Below the pieces are notes generated by a model. The model searched no databases and had not been told where the DNA came from. It saw only the letters and a program-made list of their open reading frames with translations. A DNA stretch of 42,663 nucleotides from Clostridia bacterium (GTDB taxonomy: Bacteria > Bacillota > Clostridia > Oscillospirales > Acutalibacteraceae). The stretch is from NCBI GenBank assembly GCA_017473435.1, contig JAFULG010000002.1:1-42663 (forward strand). Direction: 5' to 3'. Shown piece by piece: positions 7,765-14,381 of this stretch (within the stretch, counting starts at the first letter, position 1; each line of letters opens with the position of its first letter). Made by a program: the position numbers and the translations under genes.

Positions 7765-7790
7765 ATACAACGGTAATTATACCATTGTAT
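7765..7790 (-). promoter_or_regulatory. Palindromic operator in the leader of the SCP2/transketolase operon
   Basis: A 26-bp dyad with half-sites ATACAACGGTA and TACCATTGTAT around a 4-base AT centre, with one internal mismatch. It lies between the promoter at 7806-7834 and the ribosome site, where a repressor would block transcription. No regulator gene is adjacent. Confidence 0.55.
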
Positions 7791-7805
7791 GATTTAGACA
7801 AAGTT

Positions 7806-7834
7806 ATTTTAACAAATATTCCTCATTCTGTCAA
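7806..7834 (-). promoter_or_regulatory. Promoter of the SCP2/aminotransferase/transketolase operon
   Basis: On the minus strand TTGACA (7829-7834), 17-base spacer, TAAAAT (7806-7811), 62 bp before the first ATG. Confidence 0.75.
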
Positions 7835-7907
7835 TTCTCTATGTGCATTTATAACATTTTTTTTAAATTTATTTTCAAAAAAATGGCAAATCTATATTGA
7901 AACAAGT

Positions 7908-7945
7908 AAAAAACGCCGCCCTGATGATAAAAACCTCAAGGCGGC
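7908..7945 (-). terminator. Intrinsic terminator of the 8-10 kb operon
   Basis: On the minus strand GCCGCC (complement of 7940-7945) pairs with GGCGGC (complement of 7915-7920), with an inner loop, followed by GTTTTTTAC. It lies 17 bp after the stop at 7962. Confidence 0.75.
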
Positions 7946-7961
7946 TTACTGATTTTTAATT

Positions 7962-8486
7962 TTACATTGAGCAGGCGAGCACTATTGTTGAAATAACAGC
8001 AACGATAAATGTTACTCCGTACCTTTCAAGATAAGCACCGACATAGAGCATTGCAACAGCAGGTGCATAAAGAATTTTCTGAAGGATATTTCCGTGCTTA
8101 TAGACCTTTTCCGTCATATTCAATGCGTCCTCAATAAGGCTGTAGCTGTTAACGTAAAGCGAAACAGCGAACCAATATGAAACCGCCGTAGTTGCAATAA
8201 GCAGGGGATTGGTAGTTTCGTAAACAAAAAGGAAAATTATGGGCAATACTGCAAGGAAGAAAGCTCCGAGAGCATTAAAGAATGCGGGCACAAAGCAGAT
8301 AGCAAAAGCAGACGAAGCCGTAGGCATAAGCTCATGGTCAATATGACTGCACATTTCATCTTTTCTTAAGTATCTGTTATCCTCAACCGGTACCTTGCAT
8401 ATGCGGCAGACAATCTGCTCCCAGAAGCATCTTACATAAGCGCCGGGAAAGGTGAGATATTTTGTAATATAGTAAAAAGCCGTCAT
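7962..8486 (-). CDS. Multi-pass membrane protein of unknown function
   Basis: A 174-aa protein. The ATG at 8486 overlaps the TGA stop of the preceding gene by four bases (ATGA), so translation is coupled. A short cytosolic N-terminus carries two cysteines (IVCRICKVPVED). It is followed by about four hydrophobic segments: residues 60-88, 92-112, 134-150 and 155-172. The sequence matches no named family I know. The partner at 8483-9928 has a zinc ribbon and a single membrane span, so the two probably act together at the membrane. Confidence 0.75.
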   Translation of the reverse strand: MTAFYYITKYLTFPGAYVRCFWEQIVCRICKVPVEDNRYLRKDEMCSHIDHELMPTASSAFAICFVPAFFNALGAFFLAVLPIIFLFVYETTNPLLIATTAVSYWFAVSLYVNSYSLIEDALNMTEKVYKHGNILQKILYAPAVAMLYVGAYLERYGVTFIVAVISTIVLACSM

Positions 8487-9928
8487 GCGATGTCACCTCT
8501 CATATCTGCAATAGCCTCCTCAAGGGAAACCGTTCCGTTTTTATATCCTTCAACGAGCTCACTCACTTCAAAACCGGAGCTTCCGAGGGTCTGGACCATA
8601 TTGTTGTAAATATCTGTATTGCCGCAATAAAGGGCGCAGAGAGCATAGAGATTGCAGTTTGAAACATTGTAATAGTTTGTGCTCATATACTCTGTCATTG
8701 TATCAAGAGCGAGGGCTCCTTCTCCCTTGATAAGATAGCCGATTACAAGGGCAGGGTAGTATGATGTATCACCGCTGTATGCCTTGCTTGCAGCTGTTTC
8801 GCAAAGCTTGATAATTGCATCACCGTCGGGAACCTCAAGGTAACGGTAATAAAGAGCCATTGAGGCATATGCCTTCATATCCTCACTGTTGTTTTTACAC
8901 ATTTTTTCAAAGTATTCCTTTGCAAGCTCCTCGTTGCCCATTTTACCTGCAACCTCACAGATTGAGGGAAGATAAATCCAGTTGGCAAAACCGTTCTTAT
9001 CGTTTTCCTCAATACCCCTGAGCACCTCAAGCTGCTTTTCAAGCTCAGCACCTGAAAGTCTTAAAAGCTCATACTTATAATACTCGATGATAACTTCGCT
9101 GTATCTGATGCCTTTTTCTTCGTCGACATAGTTTTCCTTTGCCTTGTCAAGCTCCGCAATAAGCTTATCGCAATCAAATTCCTTACCTGAAAAAGCATCC
9201 TCAACAATAGTCTGAACTGCATCTCTTGTCGCAAGGAAGGTATCAACAAATTCCACAGCACGCTTGTACTTTTTATTCCAGGGGAGCTTAAGCTGATTCT
9301 CTGTATAATACTTTTCAACAGTTTCCTTTGCGTTATTCACATATCCCGTACGGATAAAACCGTCAATAAGAAGATCAACTGCCTTTTGAGAATCAACATC
9401 CTTACCTGAAACAAAGCTGTAAAGGCTCTGTACCGTTGACATCATTTTACCCTCTCCTGCAGCAGCCTGTGCTTCAAGAACAACTACTGCATTTTCCATG
9501 CTGTCCAAACCGAAAAACACGGAAAGACCGAAAACAACAATCATAAGAAGCATTGAAATAACGCCACTTATTCTCAACGGATAGCGCTTCATAAGCTCAC
9601 GGCAGCTTTCACAGTAGGGATAATCCTCACCGTAGCTGAGACTGACAGGCTGTTCTGCACAACACTCACAAAGAGGAAGCTCTGCCTTTTCCTCCGGATG
9701 CTCTTCATCCGCATCTTCAATTTCTTCAAGCTCCTGAATAAGCTCACCTTCCGCCTGCTCCTCACCGGCATTGTCAAGTGCCTCCTGGAACATATCGCGG
9801 ATTCCCTCAAGCTCCTTTACAAGAGCATCCTCTTCGCTTTCCGCTGAAATTTCCTCAGTAATCTCTTCAGATACATCAGCAAATTCCTCATCGGGAGTTT
9901 CAAGCTCTCTCTTTTCAAATTCGTCCAA
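8483..9928 (-). CDS. Acidic zinc-ribbon, single-span protein with a helical-repeat C-terminal domain
   Basis: A 481-aa protein starting at a TTG codon (9928), seven bases after GAGGAGG. Residues 1-85 are strongly acidic and probably disordered. A CECC...CESC zinc-ribbon-like motif (about 88-111) follows, then one membrane segment (about 121-142, ISMLLMIVVFGLSVFFGL). The remaining about 330 residues are predicted mostly helical with TPR-like spacing (for example NEELAKEYFEKMCKNNSED then MKAYASMALYYRYLEVPDG). The zinc ribbon would be cytosolic and the repeat domain outside, or the reverse. Function is unknown. It is the first gene of a two-gene operon with its own promoter. Confidence 0.75.
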   Translation of the reverse strand: MDEFEKRELETPDEEFADVSEEITEEISAESEEDALVKELEGIRDMFQEALDNAGEEQAEGELIQELEEIEDADEEHPEEKAELPLCECCAEQPVSLSYGEDYPYCESCRELMKRYPLRISGVISMLLMIVVFGLSVFFGLDSMENAVVVLEAQAAAGEGKMMSTVQSLYSFVSGKDVDSQKAVDLLIDGFIRTGYVNNAKETVEKYYTENQLKLPWNKKYKRAVEFVDTFLATRDAVQTIVEDAFSGKEFDCDKLIAELDKAKENYVDEEKGIRYSEVIIEYYKYELLRLSGAELEKQLEVLRGIEENDKNGFANWIYLPSICEVAGKMGNEELAKEYFEKMCKNNSEDMKAYASMALYYRYLEVPDGDAIIKLCETAASKAYSGDTSYYPALVIGYLIKGEGALALDTMTEYMSTNYYNVSNCNLYALCALYCGNTDIYNNMVQTLGSSGFEVSELVEGYKNGTVSLEEAIADMRGDIA

Positions 9929-9981
9929 AATATTACCTCCTCAATTTGTAGGTTGAAAGTAAACACTTATATGTAAATGCT

Positions 9982-10010
9982 ATTTTATCATTGTTTTTTG
10001 TAAAAATCAA
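9982..10010 (-). promoter_or_regulatory. Promoter of the zinc-ribbon/membrane protein operon
   Basis: On the minus strand TTGATT (10005-10010), 17-base spacer, TAAAAT (9982-9987). It is divergent from the queH promoter. Confidence 0.7.
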
Positions 10011-10064
10011 CCGTAAAACATAACAGATAATAAAAACAAAAATTTAAACTTACTTAAAATATCA

Positions 10065-10093
10065 TTGAGAAAATCCATAGAATATGCTAAAAT
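10065..10093 (+). promoter_or_regulatory. queH promoter
   Basis: TTGAGA (10065-10070), 17-base spacer, TAAAAT (10088-10093), 29 bp before the ATG at 10123. Confidence 0.65.
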
Positions 10094-10122
10094 AGCTGTA
10101 ACGAAGAAAGGTGACGGTTAAA

Positions 10123-10749
10123 ATGGAAAATCTTCAAAAAGAACTGGAAAAAATTATAGAACAAAATAAAAAAGAGGGGACAAAGCCCTCTTTGCTTCTT
10201 CATGCCTGCTGCGCACCCTGCAGCAGCTACTGCATTGAATATCTGCACAAATATTTTGATATTACCCTTTTCTTCTATAATCCCAACATTTTTCCCGCCG
10301 AAGAATACGCTCACCGCGTAAACGAGCTGAAAAGGCTGGTAACTGAAATGGGACTTTCAATTCACGTCCTCGAAGCAGAGAACGACACCGAAAGCTTTTA
10401 TGCCCTGGCAAAAGGCAGAGAGAACATACGAGAGGGCGGCGCAAGGTGCTTTGACTGTTACCGTTTAAGACTGAAAAAAACCGCTCAGCTGGCAAGGGAA
10501 AAAGGCTTTGATTATTTCACAACCACGCTTTCAATAAGTCCTCTGAAAAACTCAAAGAAGCTTCGCGAAATCGGCCTTGAGTTAGAAGGGGAGTACGGAG
10601 TTAAAAACCTTCCCTCGGATTTCAAGAAAAAGGAAGGCTACAAAAGAAGCATTGAGCTTTCAAAAAAGTACAACCTTTACAGACAGAACTACTGCGGATG
10701 TGAGTATTCGGTGAGAGTTCCGGAGCAGACAGGCAACAGCAAGAAATAA
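10123..10749 (+). CDS. queH: Epoxyqueuosine reductase QueH
   Basis: A 208-aa protein of the DUF208/QueH family, which carries out the last step of queuosine tRNA modification (epoxyqueuosine to queuosine). It is the alternative to QueG. Metal and iron-sulfur cysteines are visible in LHACCAPCSSYC (about 26-37), GGARCFDCYRLRL and NYCGCEYS near the end. The ATG at 10123 is chosen over GTG at 10111 because AAAGGTG sits at the right distance upstream of the ATG, and the GTG is part of that ribosome site. It is a single gene with its own promoter, and a strong 20-bp terminator lies downstream. No preQ1 synthesis genes are nearby, as often seen for this enzyme. Confidence 0.9.
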   Translation: MENLQKELEKIIEQNKKEGTKPSLLLHACCAPCSSYCIEYLHKYFDITLFFYNPNIFPAEEYAHRVNELKRLVTEMGLSIHVLEAENDTESFYALAKGRENIREGGARCFDCYRLRLKKTAQLAREKGFDYFTTTLSISPLKNSKKLREIGLELEGEYGVKNLPSDFKKKEGYKRSIELSKKYNLYRQNYCGCEYSVRVPEQTGNSKK

Positions 10750-10846
10750 TCTATAAAAAGCTCATACCTGAACCCGGGAACAATCATATTAAAATTCCGG
10801 AAAACCCTTTAAAGAATATAAAAACTGAATATTTCCCCGAAAGCCT

Positions 10847-10890
10847 AAAAGAAGGCTGTAAAAAACTTCCGTTTTTTACAGCCTTCTTTT
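10847..10890. terminator. Bidirectional terminator between queH and rubrerythrin
   Basis: A perfect 20-bp stem (10847-10866 with 10871-10890) with loop TTCC and T-runs on both strands. It serves queH on the plus strand and the rubrerythrin gene on the minus strand. Confidence 0.85.
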
Positions 10891-10931
10891 TACTGCTTTA
10901 TTATTTTACGTATCCGTCAGGGTACTGTAAC

Positions 10932-11465
10932 TTAATAGTTCTCTTTTCTTACCTCGAAATAGCTCTGAGGATGTGCGCAAACGGGACAGATTTCGGGAGC
11001 CTTTTTGCCCATTACAAGGTGTCCGCAGTTGCGGCATTCCCACATGGTTTCCTCGCTTTTTTCAAATACTGCCTTCATCTCAACGTTGTTGAGAAGTGCA
11101 CGGTATCTTTCCTCGTGGCTCTTTTCAATTTCTGCTACCATTCTGAACTTTGCAGCAAGGTCATGGAATCCTTCTTCCTCAGCGTCCTTTGCAAAGCCTG
11201 CATACATATCTGTCCATTCGTAGTTTTCACCTGCGGCAGCTGCTGCAAGGTTAGCAGCTGTGTCACCAAGCTCACCGAGAGCCTTGAACCACATTTTTGC
11301 GTGTTCCTTTTCGTTGTTTGCGGTTGCTTCAAAAATTGCGGCAATCTGCTGATAGCCTTCCTTCTTAGCTACGGAAGCAAAGTAGGTGTACTTGTTTCTT
11401 GCCTGGGATTCACCTGCGAAAGCCTCCATAAGATTTTTTTCGGTTTTTGTGCCTTTAAGATTCAT
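10932..11465 (-). CDS. rbr: Rubrerythrin
   Basis: A 177-aa cytosolic non-heme iron protein. The ATG at 11465 ([13 protein letters not shown]) follows AGGAGG, and the longer frame runs through the promoter. The N-terminal ferritin-like four-helix domain carries the di-iron ligand segments [17 protein letters not shown] and [10 protein letters not shown]. The C-terminal rubredoxin-like domain has two Cys-x-x-Cys pairs: CRNC and CPVC. Rubrerythrins reduce hydrogen peroxide in anaerobes. It is a monocistronic unit with a consensus promoter and a shared terminator. The gene strongly supports an anaerobic host. Confidence 0.95.
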   Translation of the reverse strand: MNLKGTKTEKNLMEAFAGESQARNKYTYFASVAKKEGYQQIAAIFEATANNEKEHAKMWFKALGELGDTAANLAAAAAGENYEWTDMYAGFAKDAEEEGFHDLAAKFRMVAEIEKSHEERYRALLNNVEMKAVFEKSEETMWECRNCGHLVMGKKAPEICPVCAHPQSYFEVRKENY

Positions 11466-11499
11466 AGTTGTTTCCTCCTTGAATATTTTTATTGTAAAA

Positions 11500-11528
11500 A
11501 TAATATCATCCGTATAAAGTTTTGTCAA
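11500..11528 (-). promoter_or_regulatory. Rubrerythrin promoter
   Basis: On the minus strand TTGACA (11523-11528), 17-base spacer, TATTAT (11500-11505), 35 bp before the ATG. No clear PerR box was recognised. Confidence 0.75.
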
Positions 11529-11582
11529 TTTAATTTTGATTTATTCCAAAAGATTTTATGTGCGGAAAATGATGATAAATTC

Positions 11583-11611
11583 TTGAACAAAAGTTAATAA
11601 TATGATATCAT
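11583..11611 (+). promoter_or_regulatory. Promoter of the ABC-F ATPase
   Basis: TTGAAC (11583-11588), 17-base spacer, TATCAT (11606-11611), followed by AGAGAGG and the ATG at 11649. Confidence 0.65.
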
Positions 11612-11648
11612 AAATGAGTATACGAAAAAAAGAGAGGTTTATTGTTAA

Positions 11649-13250
11649 ATGATCAGTACAAACAATGTTACTCTGCAGTACGGCGGCAGAGAGCTTTTTA
11701 AAAGCGTTTCAATCAACTTCACAAAGGGTAACTGCTACGGCCTTATCGGTGCAAACGGAGCAGGTAAAAGTACATTTCTGAAAATTCTTTCAGGTGAAAT
11801 TGAGCCTAATAAGGGATATGTTACTATTACTCCCGGTGAAAGACTTTCCGTTCTGAAACAGGATCACTATGCCTATGACGAATATGACGTAATAAGAACA
11901 GTGCTTATGGGCAACCCGAAGCTCGTTGAAATTATGGACGCCAAGGAGGAACTTTACTCCAAAGAGGAGTTCACCGAAGAGGACGGTATACGTATAAGTG
12001 AACTTGAAGAGGAGTTTGCCGAGATGGACGGCTGGAGCGCAGAAAGTGACGCTGAAATTCTCCTTAACGCTCTCGGTATCCACAATGAGTTTCACTATAC
12101 CCTTATGAAGGAATTAAGCGGTGACCAGAAGGTTAAGGTGCTTCTTGCACAGGCTCTTTTCGGCAACCCTGATATTCTCCTTCTTGACGAGCCTACCAAC
12201 CACCTTGATGTTGCAGCTATCAACTGGCTTGAAGAGTTCCTTATGAACTTTGAAAATACGGTTATCGTTGTCAGCCACGACAGACACTTCCTGAATAAGG
12301 TGTGCACACATATTGCTGACTGTGACTTCGGTAAAATTACAATGTATGTAGGTAACTACGACTTCTGGTACGAATATACCCAGATGGCACAAAGACAGCT
12401 TCGTGAGCAGAACAAAAAGACCGAGGCAAAGATGAAGGAGCTGCAGGAGTTTATTGCACGCTTCAGCGCAAACGCGTCTAAATCCAAGCAGGCTACAAGC
12501 CGTAAAAAGCTTCTTGACAATCTTGTACTTGAGGATATGCCTGTATCTTCAAGACGCTTTCCCTTTGTTGAGTTCAAGCCTGACAGAGATATCGGTAACG
12601 ATATGCTTATGGTTGAGGGACTTTCAAAAACCGTAGGCGACAGAAAGGTACTCGACAATGTTTCATTCACAATAAGGCCTAACGAAAAGGTTGCTTTTGT
12701 AGGCACCGACGCCGTGGCAAAAACCACCCTGTTTAAAATCCTCATGGGCGAGCTTGAGCCTGATGAGGGCACCTTCAAATGGGGCGTTACAACCTCACAG
12801 GCTTATTTCCCTGCCGACAACTCCGCATTCTTTGACGATGTAGAGGACAGCCTTATTGACTGGGTGAGAAGCTATTCTGACCTTCAGTTTGAAACCGACG
12901 TAAGAGGCTGGCTGGGCAGAATGATGTTCTCCGGTGAGGAGGCAACCAAAAAGGCAAAGGTGCTTTCCGGCGGAGAGAGAGTACGCTGTATGCTTTGCAA
13001 AATGATGCTTTCCGGAGCAAATGTGCTCATCCTTGACGAGCCCACAAACCACCTTGACCTTGAATCAATTACGGCACTTAACAATGCACTTATAAAGTTT
13101 AAGGGTGCACTTCTCTTCACCTCACACGACCATCAGTTTGTGCAGTCGATTGCCGACAGAATTATCGAAATCCGTCCCGACGGACTTTATGACCGCAAGG
13201 AGACCTATGACGAATTCCTTGAAAACAACGAGTTGCTTATCACTAAATAA
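11649..13250 (+). CDS. ABC-F family ATPase (YkpA/YbiT-like)
   Basis: A 533-aa soluble protein with two ABC domains and no membrane span. Domain 1: Walker A GANGAGKST (about 37-45), signature ELSGDQKVK, Walker B LLLDEPTNHLD. A linker of about 80 residues with the R/K-rich coil QLREQNKKTEAKMKELQEF follows. Domain 2: signature LSGGERVR and Walker B LILDEPTNHLD, but its Walker A reads GTDAVAKTT, with alanine in place of the glycine before lysine. Related YkpA-type proteins may share such a change, which I cannot check here. ABC-F proteins act on ribosomes. This one is more likely a housekeeping translation factor than an antibiotic-resistance protein, because the linker lacks the long ARE-type arm. 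It is co-transcribed with the phosphatase homologue 12 bp downstream. Confidence 0.85.
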   Translation: MISTNNVTLQYGGRELFKSVSINFTKGNCYGLIGANGAGKSTFLKILSGEIEPNKGYVTITPGERLSVLKQDHYAYDEYDVIRTVLMGNPKLVEIMDAKEELYSKEEFTEEDGIRISELEEEFAEMDGWSAESDAEILLNALGIHNEFHYTLMKELSGDQKVKVLLAQALFGNPDILLLDEPTNHLDVAAINWLEEFLMNFENTVIVVSHDRHFLNKVCTHIADCDFGKITMYVGNYDFWYEYTQMAQRQLREQNKKTEAKMKELQEFIARFSANASKSKQATSRKKLLDNLVLEDMPVSSRRFPFVEFKPDRDIGNDMLMVEGLSKTVGDRKVLDNVSFTIRPNEKVAFVGTDAVAKTTLFKILMGELEPDEGTFKWGVTTSQAYFPADNSAFFDDVEDSLIDWVRSYSDLQFETDVRGWLGRMMFSGEEATKKAKVLSGGERVRCMLCKMMLSGANVLILDEPTNHLDLESITALNNALIKFKGALLFTSHDHQFVQSIADRIIEIRPDGLYDRKETYDEFLENNELLITK

Positions 13251-13262
13251 AGAGGTGCTTTT

Positions 13263-13958
13263 ATGATATATGTAATGGGCGATATCCGTGGATGCAAGGA
13301 TAAATACGATGATATGCTTGAACAGATAAAGCCTCAGGAGCTTGATGCTGTTTTTGTTCTGGGTAATGTTATTGACCATGGTGATGACGGTATTGCAATA
13401 CTTATGGATATGATGTACCGTGCAAATATTTATCCTATCCTAGGCGAAAGAGAATATTATGCAAAAAAGTTCCTTCCCGTTATAGCTGAAAAGGGTGATG
13501 CTGAAAAGGCACTTGCTTCACTTGAGGGCGAGAATAAGGAGCAGCTTGCAAAATGGCTGACAATGAAAAGCGAAAAAACGATTACGGATTTTCTTGCTCT
13601 TTCAGATGATGATAAAGAGGCTCTGCTTGACTATCTTGAGGAATTTGCCGCTTTTGAGGAAATTAAGAGCAAGGGCAAGCGTTTTATTCTTACTCATGCA
13701 GGCATAAGCAATCACGATGAAAGAGATCTTTATGAGCACGAAACAGAGGACTTTGTTTTTACTGAGACAGATTACGGTAAAATATATTTTGACGATGCTT
13801 TTCTTGTAACCGGGCATACGCCTACAGTTGCCATTGACAAAAAGCTTTTCGGCAAGCCTTATGCTAAAAAGAAGCATCTTGCAATTGACGGCGGTTGCGG
13901 TCTCGGCGGTAAGCTTATTGCAATTTGTCTTGATACATTAAAGGTGTATTACAGTTAA
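13263..13958 (+). CDS. PPP-family metallophosphatase homologue with altered metal ligands
   Basis: A 231-aa protein. The layout is that of bacterial PPP (PrpE/ApaH-like) phosphatases, but the metal-binding motifs have changed: GDIHG is GDIRG (7-11), GDxxDRG is GNVIDHG, and GNHE is GERE. The later motifs THAGIS and VTGHTP remain. Loss of the His in motif 1, the bridging Asp in motif 2 and the Asn/His in motif 3 should weaken or abolish two-metal catalysis. It starts 12 bp after the ABC-F stop with AGAGG upstream, so the two genes form one operon. It may be a regulatory or substrate-binding pseudo-phosphatase. An A-type repeat follows the stop. Confidence 0.75.
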   Translation: MIYVMGDIRGCKDKYDDMLEQIKPQELDAVFVLGNVIDHGDDGIAILMDMMYRANIYPILGEREYYAKKFLPVIAEKGDAEKALASLEGENKEQLAKWLTMKSEKTITDFLALSDDDKEALLDYLEEFAAFEEIKSKGKRFILTHAGISNHDERDLYEHETEDFVFTETDYGKIYFDDAFLVTGHTPTVAIDKKLFGKPYAKKKHLAIDGGCGLGGKLIAICLDTLKVYYS

Positions 13959-13973
13959 AGTGAAGAAAAATTA

Positions 13974-14027
13974 AAGGTCTTTTGGTTACTTTTCTTTCAA
14001 GAAAAGTAACGCCCGACCGGCGAGGTC
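13974..14027 (+). repeat. Two-hairpin 3'-UTR repeat, family A, copy 2
   Basis: AAGGTCTTTTGG, stem GTTACTTTTCTT/AAGAAAAGTAAC, then GACC-GGCGA-GGTC. It begins 16 bp after the stop at 13958 in gene orientation. The first stem differs from copies 1, 3 and 5 but every change is compensated. Confidence 0.75.
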
Positions 14028-14054
14028 ATCAAATAATTTTCAGAAAAAATCAAA

Positions 14055-14306
14055 GGGGCTGTAAAAAAGATGCAGAATGAACAAACTGAGCTAGAAATAA
14101 AGCTTTTGCTTTATTTTTAGGTTACCCGAAGGCGTACAGAGGTACGCCGAGAGGCGAAGTTTGTTTATAGCATAAAATACAAAAAACAGCGTTTTTTGTG
14201 ACTTTCATCATTTTTATATGTTTTAAAGGGTTTCTTGGCGTTTGTGATCACCGAGAAACCCTTTATCTGTCTTGTTTTATGCGGTCTGCGCTTTTTTTAC
14301 AGCCCC
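14055..14306 (-). repeat. Large structured palindromic element C, copy 1
   Basis: 252 bp bounded by perfect 14-bp inverted repeats, GGGGCTGTAAAAAA (14055-14068) and TTTTTTACAGCCCC (14293-14306). Inside are AAAGGGTTTCTTGG with its near-complement (14225-14264), ACAAAAAAC/GTTTTTTGT, GGCGTAC/GTACGCC, and AAATAAAGC/GCTTTATTT. A further AACAAACT/AGTTTGTT pairing encloses the last two hairpins. No coding frame is convincing. The gap 13959-14381 holds this element between two A repeats. Read on the minus strand it lies in the 3' region of the PAP2 gene, and its first about 100 nt match copy 2 at 25079-25209. Confidence 0.65.
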
Positions 14307-14327
14307 TTGTTATATTATTATGTTTTT

Positions 14328-14376
14328 CGCTCGCCGCGGGGCATTCTTTCTTGTAAGAAAGAATCAAAGAACTTTA
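14328..14376 (-). repeat. Two-hairpin 3'-UTR repeat, family A, copy 3
   Basis: Minus-strand AAGTTCTTTG, stem ATTCTTTCTT/AAGAAAGAAT (an A-T pair where copies 1 and 5 have G-C), then CGC-GGCGA-GCG. It begins six bases after the PAP2 stop, in the gene's orientation. Confidence 0.75.
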
Positions 14377-14381
14377 CTTTT

